Positions 9,138 to 17,705 of a stretch of DNA of 64,000 bases are shown piece by piece (positions within the stretch are counted from its first letter, which is position 1; each line of letters starts with the position of its first letter). Under the pieces are notes generated by a model, which searched no databases, was not told the origin of the DNA, and was given only the letters and a program-made list of their open reading frames with translations. Position numbers and translations under genes: made by a program. Source of the DNA: Candidatus Caenarcanales bacterium (GTDB lineage Bacteria; Cyanobacteriota; Vampirovibrionia; LMEP-6097). Location: contig JABSOS010000002.1 of NCBI GenBank assembly GCA_013216135.1, positions 84,299 to 148,298 of the forward strand, given 5' to 3'.

Positions 9138-11381
9138 ATGACGACTCAAAGAAATGAATCTTCTAGTCTAATTAAAATAATTAATCAAAATAATGAAGGA
9201 ATAGCAGCTATAGAACAGCTATGTCGTTATGACGGCTGGGGAATGGCTAAACAATGGTTTGGACTTGCACGTTGTTTTTTTATAGGTTTGCTTTTTGCTT
9301 ATCTTTGGTATTTCTTTTCTAAAATCATTGGAACAATATATAACGATAAGCATCTACTGAGTATTGCAAATAATCTCAGTGTCCTTTCTAATTTTTTGAA
9401 TTTTACATATAAATTTATTATCTCGAATAAAGTAAGTTCAATTATTCTATGTGGAATTCCAAGTTTGTTTTTCTTATGTAAATTATTCAAATCTTACTGG
9501 AATGAAATCTCAGCGAATTTTTTGAAATTTAACCAAGTGGATAAGATGACATTTCTATTATTGGGGTTTTTAAATGCTTTAGATATTTACTATGAATATT
9601 TTGACTCGGTGTCTATTTTAACTATATTGTCTTGTAACTTTATTTTCTCTTTGAGATTCTGGAAATTTATAGCTAATTTACAGAAGGTAAAACTAGGTAA
9701 ATCAAAACCACTAACTCAATTTATTTTTTTAATAATCTATTTAATATCATTATACACACTCTCTATAATGTTAATAAGGCTAAATAATATACATTCAGCA
9801 ATCGTATCCATGACCTTAATACTGCAATTAATCTTTCTGTTTTCAATGCAAATACATTATGTGTGTTCTAATAATTCAAGGCTAATAGCATCTAAAGCTT
9901 TTTCAATTTATAACTCTATATTTAAAATTGAGTTGCCTATAATCTCAATAGTATTTTTAAGCTTCTTATATGTTGTTGTATTCAGTAAACGTCCCCAAGA
10001 CTTAAACTCAATAATAATGGCTACCTCTATGTATAGCTGGTTAGGACTATCTGGGTGGTCAGGCTGGATTCTATCTAAGCAATGGCTCAATAAAGCTAGA
10101 AGATTTAAGCTAGTTATGTTCATTACTCCAGCATTAATGGTAATAGTGTTCCCATTAATCAAATTTTATGATGACATTAAGCCTTTGGGAATCAAAAATA
10201 CTATTTTCCTAAACTTAATAGAATTTCAAATATACATTTTAATTTCCTACTTCATTTTAATTGGAGTAATCACTCAAATATTTGTTGCTAACACCATTAG
10301 CAAATCTTTAAAGGAATCAAAAAAAGAATCTTTAGTACCTATAGAAGAACCAGTTACAGATTTAGATCAAGTAGAAAAAATAGTCGGATATGAAAGTGAT
10401 TTTTTAAAAACAGTTCATAATTTTATAGAAAAAAGAATAATCCATTATCCTAAACAAAACCTCCAAAATAGATCACAGGTGTATGCAATTAATGCTTCAT
10501 GGGGGGCTGGGAAAAGTTCTTTTATTAGTTTAGTAAAATCTGAGCTTATAAAAGATAAAAAGATCATCTGGGTAGATTTTAATCCCTGGAATTACCTTTC
10601 AGGGGAAAAGATGATCCTTGATTTCTTTAAAACATTAGATAAAAGGATTCGTGAAATTTACTTACATGGACTAGGCAGTAACTTAAAAAAATATATCAAT
10701 CTCCTATCAGTTTCACACTCTGCAAAATTACTAGACATCTTTAACCTTAATATAGAACTTGCTCAGAATACATCTAAAGCAGACTTAGCTAGCTTAAAAC
10801 AAGATATAGAGACTAAGTTAGGCTCTATCAAAGAAAGAATTATTATAGTTATAGATGATATAGATAGGTTACCACCAGACATGGTTTTAATAATTTTACG
10901 TCTAGTAGGAATAACAGCAAACTTCCCAAACATATTTTTCATATTAGCTATGGATTACAAAAAAATAGGAAGGCTAATAATACAAGAATTAGGAAAGGAT
11001 TATGAAAATTATTTACAAAAAATTGTAAATGAAAATATTTCTTTACCTTCCTGGAGTGCAAAAGATTTAAGAAAGTTTTTCTGGCATTACACACTTAATG
11101 CAAGAGAAGAATTTCAAAATTTAACAGATGCTAAAGGAAAAAAAATAGTTAAAGAATTAAAAGATGCAAAAAAATTTATCTACAATAAATTAGACAAATC
11201 GCATATAAACTTGACTCCAAGAGACATTAAACAACTAGCTTCAACATACATTTATTCTGTAGCTGAAGTTTTTGATGAGTCAATCAAAACAAATAAAAGC
11301 TTCGATAGAAAAGCTTTATTAGAAAAGATAGAGATACACTTTGAAAATTGTTTTCGTGAGCAGTACTCCGAACAAACCTAA
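9138..11381 (+). CDS. Membrane-anchored KAP family P-loop NTPase
   Basis: This 747-residue protein has two halves. Residues 35-385 hold about eight hydrophobic segments. Residues 410-720 form a KAP-type STAND-like NTPase with Walker A W-G-A-G-K-S-S (K459), a downstream W-V-D-F-N-P-W-N-Y block typical of KAP proteins, and Walker B I-V-I-D-D-I-D-R-L (D573, D574). In KAP proteins the membrane segments are usually inserted within the P-loop domain; here they precede it. Bacterial members include the F-plasmid phage-exclusion protein PifA and NTPases of defence islands. Its position beside an att-like tRNA duplication supports a mobile or defensive origin, but function is not proven. Confidence 0.85.
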   Translation: MTTQRNESSSLIKIINQNNEGIAAIEQLCRYDGWGMAKQWFGLARCFFIGLLFAYLWYFFSKIIGTIYNDKHLLSIANNLSVLSNFLNFTYKFIISNKVSSIILCGIPSLFFLCKLFKSYWNEISANFLKFNQVDKMTFLLLGFLNALDIYYEYFDSVSILTILSCNFIFSLRFWKFIANLQKVKLGKSKPLTQFIFLIIYLISLYTLSIMLIRLNNIHSAIVSMTLILQLIFLFSMQIHYVCSNNSRLIASKAFSIYNSIFKIELPIISIVFLSFLYVVVFSKRPQDLNSIIMATSMYSWLGLSGWSGWILSKQWLNKARRFKLVMFITPALMVIVFPLIKFYDDIKPLGIKNTIFLNLIEFQIYILISYFILIGVITQIFVANTISKSLKESKKESLVPIEEPVTDLDQVEKIVGYESDFLKTVHNFIEKRIIHYPKQNLQNRSQVYAINASWGAGKSSFISLVKSELIKDKKIIWVDFNPWNYLSGEKMILDFFKTLDKRIREIYLHGLGSNLKKYINLLSVSHSAKLLDIFNLNIELAQNTSKADLASLKQDIETKLGSIKERIIIVIDDIDRLPPDMVLIILRLVGITANFPNIFFILAMDYKKIGRLIIQELGKDYENYLQKIVNENISLPSWSAKDLRKFFWHYTLNAREEFQNLTDAKGKKIVKELKDAKKFIYNKLDKSHINLTPRDIKQLASTYIYSVAEVFDESIKTNKSFDRKALLEKIEIHFENCFREQYSEQT

Positions 11382-11435
11382 AGGTACGATGCAGAAAAAT
11401 AGTACGAACGTACCATTACCTTTTAAGTCATCTAA

Positions 11436-11454
11436 AGTTGGCAGGGCATGAGGG
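11436..11454. repeat. Direct repeat of the tRNA-Arg 3' end (att-like copy)
   Basis: The 19 bases agttggcagggcatgaggg recur exactly at 11618-11636. The second copy contains the CCA end, acceptor strand and part of the T-arm of the tRNA-Arg gene. A displaced copy of a tRNA 3' end is the usual footprint of tyrosine-integrase recombination at a tRNA. No integrase gene is seen in the 182 bp between the copies or elsewhere in the window. Confidence 0.6.
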
Positions 11455-11504
11455 TTTAGGGGAAGCGCGCACTGAATGAGCCCAGCGCAATAGAAACTAC
11501 CCCG
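11455..11504 (+). other. GC-rich structured intergenic segment (candidate small RNA or element remnant)
   Basis: Between the att-like repeat and the first terminator lies a stretch clearly richer in G and C than its surroundings. GGGG near its start can pair with CCCC near its end, enclosing an imperfect GCG-CTG/CAG-CGC hairpin. No ORF of useful length crosses it. Followed directly by an intrinsic terminator, it could be a short plus-strand RNA, or the scar of a lost element. Neither is proven. Confidence 0.3.
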
Positions 11505-11511
11505 AAGGAAT

Positions 11512-11541
11512 CAAAAAACAAGATCAAAATCTTGTTTTTTG
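11512..11541. terminator. Bidirectional intrinsic terminator
   Basis: A perfect 13-bp inverted repeat (caaaaaacaagat, loop caaa, then its complement) is flanked by A-tracts on one side and T-tracts on the other, so it can act in both directions. It is suited to end transcription from the KAP side and from the tRNA side. Confidence 0.65.
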
Positions 11542-11571
11542 ACAATGGATTCTCAATTCCAGTCGGCTGAC

Positions 11572-11613
11572 ATAAATAAAATACCCGGCAAAACTGCCGG
11601 GTATTTTATTTAT
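11572..11613. terminator. Strong bidirectional terminator downstream of tRNA-Arg
   Basis: A perfect 19-bp stem (core taccCGGCA / TGCCGggta) closes a four-base AAAC loop at 11591-11594, with A/T-rich outer arms on both sides. It sits eight bases downstream of the tRNA 3' end in the tRNA's direction, so it is almost certainly the tRNA terminator. Confidence 0.8.
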
Positions 11614-11620
11614 ATTTAGT

Positions 11621-11697
11621 TGGCAGGGCATGAGGGATTCGAACCCCCGACGTCTCGGTTCGTAGCCGAGCCCTCTATCCAGCTGAGGTAATGCCCT
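11621..11697 (-). tRNA. tRNA-Arg (anticodon ACG)
   Basis: A complete 77-base cloverleaf is present on the minus strand. It has a 7-bp acceptor AGGGCAT/ATGCCCT, D-stem CCTC/GAGG, anticodon stem CTCGG/CCGAG around loop CTACGAA, a five-base variable loop and a T-arm with TTCGAAT. The discriminator is G, followed by an encoded CCA. The anticodon ACG lies at 11661-11663; its A34 is normally edited to inosine to read CGU, CGC and CGA. Confidence 0.97.
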
Positions 11698-11783
11698 AGA
11701 TTTCGCTCATACCTGAGCAGATTCTAATTATATCCGATTAATTCAGTATTACTCTAAAGAATTAATAGTTTTCAAAAGATTTA

Positions 11784-12251
11784 TTACTGTTCACTCATTT
11801 TATTAAATCTCAAATGCTCAAGATTTGAATTCATATACTCTAAGAGTTCAACTTGTTTTTTTAAGAAAAATGAATAAGTAGTCTTAGTATTTTGCGTGAA
11901 TATAATCGCAGAGAAACTTAAAATCGCAAAAACTGAAAATATTGAAATAAATATAGCTACATTTGAAAGTAACTTTGCTGATCTAATATTTTTCAACAAT
12001 AAAATTTCATGCAAACATTCAGTATTAACATAAAATTTGTCACCATTTTTAGACCATAATTTTTCAAACAAATTATTATAGGTAACTAATATCTCGAGTT
12101 CTTCATCTTTTATAATCGGATACCCTCTAGAAGCTAAAAAGCTAAGCAATTCCTCTTCTAAAATCCCCCTAGTAGCATTTTTTAGTGCAAAAACCATCAT
12201 TGATTCATAAAAATCTGGTTTAAATATTTGATACCAGTACTGTGCAATCAT
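11784..12251 (-). CDS. Hypothetical protein with one transmembrane segment
   Basis: This 155-residue protein has a soluble N-terminal 100 residues of mixed helical character and one strong membrane helix near residues 104-126 (VAIFISIFSVFAILSFSAIIF). A short helical tail follows. ATG at 12251 is preceded by a GGAG ribosome site eight bases upstream, and the gene ends with two tandem TAA codons. It is divergent from the photolyase gene. No family is recognised. Confidence 0.6.
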   Translation of the reverse strand: MIAQYWYQIFKPDFYESMMVFALKNATRGILEEELLSFLASRGYPIIKDEELEILVTYNNLFEKLWSKNGDKFYVNTECLHEILLLKNIRSAKLLSNVAIFISIFSVFAILSFSAIIFTQNTKTTYSFFLKKQVELLEYMNSNLEHLRFNKMSEQ

Positions 12252-12323
12252 AGGAATACTCCATAAACAACATACCCATATACTGCATTGAAAAATTCAT
12301 GTTTTAATATAAAATATTAGCTA

Positions 12324-13658
12324 GTGTCTGTAAAATCACTAATTTGGTTTAGGAAGAACCTTAGAATATTTGATAATCAATGCTTAGATGCCGCACTAAG
12401 AAATTCAGATAAGACCGTAGCTGTTTTTATTATTGAACCAAGCTTTTTTGAAGACACAAAATATGGTTTTAAGAGATTAAGCGACTTTAGACTAAGTTTC
12501 CTTTATGAAAGTATTGAACAGTTAAAAGCTAACTTGGAGCTCTTAAATATTCATTTAAATATTATTTTAGGTGATAGTTTTTCAGCTTTATCTAAAATCA
12601 TAAAAGAAGAAAAGATCACTGATCTATATTATGAAAAAGATATTGCAGCTGAAGAAAGAGCATTAGAAAAGAAAGTCAAAAAAACATATAGTAATATCAA
12701 CTTCAATAAATTTAACGCAAACTATATTTTTAAATATGACGAAATCAAAAGTAAAGTTAAAAGACTTCAAGATACTTTTACTAAATTTAGGAAATATCAC
12801 GAACAAGATTTTTTAGAATCTGAGAAAGTAATGACTAATACTAAATACAATCACCAAGCTGAATCAATAAGTTTGAATAATGAAAACTATCATAATGATG
12901 ATATAAAAATATTAGATGATCTTCAAACCTTAAAAAATCAAATTCATGTTCTTAGTGATACCCGTGCCACATTCATTTACAAAGGTGGTGAAGAAGCAGG
13001 TTTAGATAGAATCAAAAGCTATATCTGGGAACAAAAGTCAATTAAACGTTATAAAAGAACCAGAAATGGTCTTATGGGTAGAAACTTTTCAAGTCGTTTC
13101 TCAGCCTGGCTTGCAAATGGTTCAATATCTGTAAACTTTGTAATGCATGAAATTGAGAAATTTGAAAATGAAGTATTGAAGAATGATTCAACCTACTGGT
13201 TAAAGTTTGAATTACTCTGGAGAGAATATTTCAGATTACTTTATGGGAAGTATAAAAAAAGTTCATTCTTCTTAAATGGTCCTCATGAAAGAGAAGTATA
13301 TAATGAATTAGATGAAGACCTTTGTAGCAAATGGATAAACGGTAAAACTGGACAAGCCTTCATCGATGCAAATATGATTTGCTTAAAACAAACTGGATAT
13401 CTATCAAATCGAGGTAGACAAAATGTTGTTGCTTACTTCATCCATGAATTAAAACAAGATTGGCGCTTCGCTGCATCCTATTTAGAATCAATGTTAGTAG
13501 ACTATGACATCTTTAGTAATTGGCTAAACTGTTCATATATAGCAGGTTTGATGGGTACAGAAAAAGCACACAAATTTGACCTTAACCACCAAATTAAAAA
13601 CTATGATCCCAAAGGACAATTTATTAAGCACTGGCTCGATAATGAAGACTTAAGCTAG
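12324..13658 (+). CDS. DASH-type cryptochrome/DNA photolyase
   Basis: This 444-residue flavoprotein has an N-terminal photolyase antenna domain (IWFRKNLRIFDN) and a C-terminal FAD-binding domain. The phrases Y-K-R-T-R-N-G-L, S-T-Y-W-L-K-F-E-L-L-W-R-E-Y-F-R and T-G-Y-L-S-N-R-G-R-Q-N-V follow the DASH subfamily closely. DASH proteins use near-UV/blue light to repair cyclobutane pyrimidine dimers, chiefly in single-stranded DNA. The start is GTG at 12324. A possible promoter (TTGAAA, then an AT-rich -10) lies in the 72-bp divergent gap. It implies exposure to light at some life stage. Confidence 0.93.
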   Translation: MSVKSLIWFRKNLRIFDNQCLDAALRNSDKTVAVFIIEPSFFEDTKYGFKRLSDFRLSFLYESIEQLKANLELLNIHLNIILGDSFSALSKIIKEEKITDLYYEKDIAAEERALEKKVKKTYSNINFNKFNANYIFKYDEIKSKVKRLQDTFTKFRKYHEQDFLESEKVMTNTKYNHQAESISLNNENYHNDDIKILDDLQTLKNQIHVLSDTRATFIYKGGEEAGLDRIKSYIWEQKSIKRYKRTRNGLMGRNFSSRFSAWLANGSISVNFVMHEIEKFENEVLKNDSTYWLKFELLWREYFRLLYGKYKKSSFFLNGPHEREVYNELDEDLCSKWINGKTGQAFIDANMICLKQTGYLSNRGRQNVVAYFIHELKQDWRFAASYLESMLVDYDIFSNWLNCSYIAGLMGTEKAHKFDLNHQIKNYDPKGQFIKHWLDNEDLS

Positions 13659-13715
13659 CTTTATTAACTAAAACTTAACCCCATGTAAGTATTATCTTAC
13701 TAGGATGGTGGCAAT

Positions 13716-14159
13716 ATGTTATTAGCAAAACTAATTAAGAATATACAAAATAAGTTTATAGATACAAGCTCGGAAAAACTTGCTTTAAATTCATCAGATA
13801 ATTTCTAAAATATAGGAAAAAATATTGATGAAATAAGAGATGAAGATATTTCTCCTCACTCTGTCGAGTATTTTATTAAAGCCGATGAAGAATTATTTAA
13901 ATTCATTCCAAATATCTATATGGTTAAAGATTCAGAGTCAAAAGAAATGCAATATTTAAATCATTATATTTTAGAAAACCAAGATGGAAAATTTACTTTA
14001 TTGCATAAAATTGCAAAAGAAATTTTACGCTTCAACCCTAGGGTATTTTTTACAGTATCAACAGAAACTGAGAAAAATAATCAAGAGCAATTAGTTGAAT
14101 TATTCAAAATGAGTATAAATCTAGATGGTAAAGATTTAGAGTTAGTTCCTCTATCTTAG
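13716..14159 (+). pseudogene. Small hypothetical gene interrupted by an in-frame TAA
   Basis: A frame of 148 codons opens with ATG at 13716 and is broken once, by TAA at 13806-13808. After the stop the same frame continues for 116 codons to TAG at 14159. The first in-frame ATG after the break is only at 13920, leaving 37 open codons unexplained, so the downstream part is probably the body of an originally longer protein. The product is soluble, charged and helical with no recognised domain. A TATTATCTT box lies 26 bp upstream of the ATG. A recent nonsense mutation, readthrough, or re-initiation at 13920 are all possible. Confidence 0.5.
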
Positions 14160-15601
14160 TAACCTATTAGATTTTCTAACCCTAAAAGAATCTCATGAAT
14201 AGTAGAGCCTATAAATAGGTTCTCAAGCTTCTTTTTAGAGCTAGAAAGTTTCAGACCGCTATTCTCTAAATCTAAATCAATAAATTTAAGTAATTTTGAA
14301 TCTCCAGGTGATAAATAGATCGCAAGCCTAAAGAAATAACCAAGCTTCTTTGCTTTTTTAATCATTGGGAAATCTAAAATATTCAGATACTTCTTAATTT
14401 CTTTATTTGTCTTGTTTCCAGCAAGAGAACAGAACAAGACGTAAGCCATGAAGATTCTTTCTTTATGGCTAAGATTAGGGAGATTTAGATTAATAACATA
14501 ATTAAAAACTGCATTTGATTTCTGTTCTTTATTATTAAATATAAAGGCTTGAATTAAAAGTGCACTTACAAAGATAATCTTCTTAACGTCTATATGCAAT
14601 CCAGAAGCGAGATTGACAAAGCCAGAAGATAAAATCCAGTCAGTAAGATTATTTGCGCGCTTAAAAGCTATTTTCTTATCAAGCATCGTTATTTTAACAA
14701 CAGATTCATATAATGGATTAATCTCTCTATCACTAGCTTTTAATTTTGAACATATCCAACCTTCACGAATACCATTCGTACAAAAAATAATGTTTTTCAC
14801 ATTAGTAACTTTAATTAATGACTTAAGTAATAATGCAGCCAAACGTAATGTAGAATTAACATCATCAATTTTCAAAAACTTATTAACTTCACTAGAACTG
14901 ATTTTATAATTACCTACAATTTTCAATGGATAAGAATTTAATTCCATGTGAAGCCTAGCTAAGCGCTTCCAGCGTCCACCAACCAAATACAAATTAGTTG
15001 TTTCATCATTTGACAAAAAATCTGCAGATGAGAGTGTTTCATCAATATAGTTCTCCATCTGCCTTTCGCTATACTTATTTTTTATTTCAACATCATACAT
15101 CGAATGGTAACCAAGCTTAAAGCTAGTGCATTCTGAAACAGTTTTATTATCCAAAACACTAAGCTCTAGACTTCCCCCACCAATATCAGCAACCAAACCA
15201 GAAGCCTGCGGTATTTCCATAGATACTCCAAGTGCAGAAAGCTTTGCTTCCCTCTCACCTGAAATAATATTCACCTTAGTCTTTAAAATCTTTTCTACAC
15301 TAGCAACAAACTCAGCAGCATTGCTTGCTTCTCTACAAGCAGAAGTTGCAATAATATTTCTATTGAAAATCTTAGCGTAATCTAAAAGAGCCGCAAATCT
15401 ATTAATATTCTCAAGTGCTTTTTCAATATTTTCTTCTTTAAGTAAACCATCGATACCAATACCATCAGCGAGGTGACATTCAGCCTTCTCATCTAGAATA
15501 ATTCGAGGAAAGCTACTTATCTCATCATAGATAACCATTCTAATTGAGTTTGAGCCAATATCAATAATCGAAAGACAAGAGTCAAGTTCTAAATGTTCCA
15601 T
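14156..15601 (-). CDS. ppx: Exopolyphosphatase / pppGpp phosphohydrolase family
   Basis: This 481-residue protein of the actin-like ASKHA fold opens with D-I-G-S-N-S-I-R-M-V and carries the phosphate-2 loop D-I-G-G-G-S-L-E-L. Ppx/GppA enzymes remove terminal phosphates from polyphosphate or convert pppGpp to ppGpp; sequence alone does not separate the two. The extended C-terminal helical region (after about residue 300) is of the long Ppx type. Its ATG overlaps the ppk stop by one base (TAATG), so the two are translationally coupled, pairing polyphosphate synthesis and breakdown. Confidence 0.93.
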   Translation of the reverse strand: MEHLELDSCLSIIDIGSNSIRMVIYDEISSFPRIILDEKAECHLADGIGIDGLLKEENIEKALENINRFAALLDYAKIFNRNIIATSACREASNAAEFVASVEKILKTKVNIISGEREAKLSALGVSMEIPQASGLVADIGGGSLELSVLDNKTVSECTSFKLGYHSMYDVEIKNKYSERQMENYIDETLSSADFLSNDETTNLYLVGGRWKRLARLHMELNSYPLKIVGNYKISSSEVNKFLKIDDVNSTLRLAALLLKSLIKVTNVKNIIFCTNGIREGWICSKLKASDREINPLYESVVKITMLDKKIAFKRANNLTDWILSSGFVNLASGLHIDVKKIIFVSALLIQAFIFNNKEQKSNAVFNYVINLNLPNLSHKERIFMAYVLFCSLAGNKTNKEIKKYLNILDFPMIKKAKKLGYFFRLAIYLSPGDSKLLKFIDLDLENSGLKLSSSKKKLENLFIGSTIHEILLGLENLIGY

Positions 15602-17673
15602 TATTGCTCCTCCTTCACCCTAGACATAAATTCCTTATGAATGTTAATTACTTTTTTACTACTATCCTCATAGCGATAATAGTGCCCTTCACTGTCTAAG
15701 AACCATGTCTGTTCAGTGTCATTAAGATTCAAATACATAATTTCATCAAGTATTCTTTTTCTAATATCTTTATCTTCAACTAAAATCATCGCTTCGACTC
15801 TTCTATGGAAACTTCTTGGCATCCAATCAGCAGAGGATAAATATACTTTAGATTTAGCACTTGGTAAGGCTTCACCATTAGCAAAACATACTAAACGTGA
15901 ATGTTCCAAGAAGCGCCCCACGATACTTCTTACACGAATATTTTCAGAGAGACCAGCAATGCCTGGTTTCAGGCAACAAATACCTCTGATAACTAATTCT
16001 ATTTTCACACCAGCCGTAGAAGCTTCATAGAGCTTATCAATAATCTTAGAATCCACTAAAGAGTTAAGCTTAAGCCAAATCCCAGCAGGCTTTCCAGCCT
16101 TTGCGTTATTTATCTCAATATCTATAAAATCAAAAATCTTCCTCTGCAGTGCAATAGGAGAGATACTAAATTTTTTTAAACCCGCTGGTTGAACATAGCC
16201 AGTAATATAGTTAAAAACCTTAGTCGCTTCTAAAGCAAGATCTTGATCAGCACTAAAGTAACTGATATCAGTATAAATTTTTGCTGTAATAGGATGATAA
16301 TTACCAGTAGAAAAGTGTAAATAATTAACTATTTCATCTTCTTCTTTTCTGCTGATCAGAAGTAATTTCACGTGAGTTTTATACTTCATAAACCCAAAAA
16401 CCACTTGGGCACCAGCATCTTCTAAAACTTGGGCGACATGAATATTTTTTTCTTCATCAAACCTAGCTTTAAGCTCAACAACTACAGTAACAGACTTTCC
16501 ATGTTCAGCTGCTTGAGCAAGGGCTTTTACTATAGGAGAATTATCACTAGTTCTATACAAGGTTTGTTTAATAGAAATTACATTCGGGTCATTTGCAGCT
16601 TGTTCGACTAAATCTATAACTGGATCAAAAGATTCATATGGATGGTGTAAAAGGACATTGCGGTGTTTAATAACAGCAAACATATCACCTGAAAACTCTT
16701 TTATATAATCTGGTATAGCTGGATTGAAAGGCTGGAACTTAAACTTAGATTTATTTTCCATACTAATTTCTTCGATATCAGATAAATTCAAAAGACCATC
16801 AATTTCAAAAATCGCGTCAGGTTCAACATGAAGTTCATTTGTCGCAAACTCAATCAAGTCACGATCAATATCTTTATTCACCATTAACCTAATCACACTT
16901 CCGTGTTTTCTTTTATTCAAAGCAGATTTGAAACTTTCAATTAATTCTTCTACATCCTCTAAATCATCATCGATATCCATTTCACTATCACGAATTAAAT
17001 GAATATAGCCTGAAGAAATAATGTTAAAGTTAGGCATTACCTTTCTTAGAAAGAGTCTGATCGCATCTTCAGTCGGTAGAATTCTTTTATTCTCACCACA
17101 GATTTTTATAAATCTTTGCATATTTTGAGGGATAGGAATAATAGACCACTGAAATTTATCGTGTTCCTTATCAAAGAGTTTTAAAACTATAGATAGTGCA
17201 TCATTAGGAATAACTGGAAAAGGATGCAAAGGATCAATAGCTAGAGGAGTAATAGCTGGAAAAATTTTCTTTAAAAAATAATCCTCAAGCCACTCTAGCT
17301 CCTTCTTACGTAAATCTACAGACTTAATTATTTCTACACCCTGCTCTTTAAGTTCATCACAGAGATGGGTAAAGCAAAGACTTTGATCTTTAAAAATAAC
17401 CTTAGATTTTTTGTAAATATAATCTAACTGCTGCGTGACGGTTAAACCTTCTTTACTGACTATCCCAATATCAGCCGCTTTTTTTCTTTTCAAACCAGCA
17501 ACCCTGACCATATAGAATTCATCTAAGTTACGGTCAGAAATGGCAAGAAATTTTAATTTCTCTAAAAGCGGAGTTTTAGAATTCATTGCTTCTTCAAGCA
17601 CACGGCAATTAAATTCAAGCCAAGAAAGCTCTCTATTTATAAGCCTATTAGGTGAATTAATATCAATGGACAT
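15601..17673 (-). CDS. ppk: Polyphosphate kinase 1
   Basis: This 690-residue enzyme reversibly transfers the gamma phosphate of ATP onto polyphosphate. The four-domain architecture is complete: the N-terminal NRELSWLEFN block, the head domain, and two PLD-like C-terminal domains. The catalytic region includes G-R-F-L-E-H-S-R, with the His that becomes phosphorylated, and S-A-D-W-M-P-R-S-F-H-R-R-V-E. Length matches the family. It is encoded directly upstream of ppx and 32 bp downstream of the symporter gene, all on the minus strand. Confidence 0.97.
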   Translation of the reverse strand: MSIDINSPNRLINRELSWLEFNCRVLEEAMNSKTPLLEKLKFLAISDRNLDEFYMVRVAGLKRKKAADIGIVSKEGLTVTQQLDYIYKKSKVIFKDQSLCFTHLCDELKEQGVEIIKSVDLRKKELEWLEDYFLKKIFPAITPLAIDPLHPFPVIPNDALSIVLKLFDKEHDKFQWSIIPIPQNMQRFIKICGENKRILPTEDAIRLFLRKVMPNFNIISSGYIHLIRDSEMDIDDDLEDVEELIESFKSALNKRKHGSVIRLMVNKDIDRDLIEFATNELHVEPDAIFEIDGLLNLSDIEEISMENKSKFKFQPFNPAIPDYIKEFSGDMFAVIKHRNVLLHHPYESFDPVIDLVEQAANDPNVISIKQTLYRTSDNSPIVKALAQAAEHGKSVTVVVELKARFDEEKNIHVAQVLEDAGAQVVFGFMKYKTHVKLLLISRKEEDEIVNYLHFSTGNYHPITAKIYTDISYFSADQDLALEATKVFNYITGYVQPAGLKKFSISPIALQRKIFDFIDIEINNAKAGKPAGIWLKLNSLVDSKIIDKLYEASTAGVKIELVIRGICCLKPGIAGLSENIRVRSIVGRFLEHSRLVCFANGEALPSAKSKVYLSSADWMPRSFHRRVEAMILVEDKDIRKRILDEIMYLNLNDTEQTWFLDSEGHYYRYEDSSKKVINIHKEFMSRVKEEQ

Positions 17674-17705
17674 ATAGTTTGACTAATAATATTATATTCC
17701 CATTT

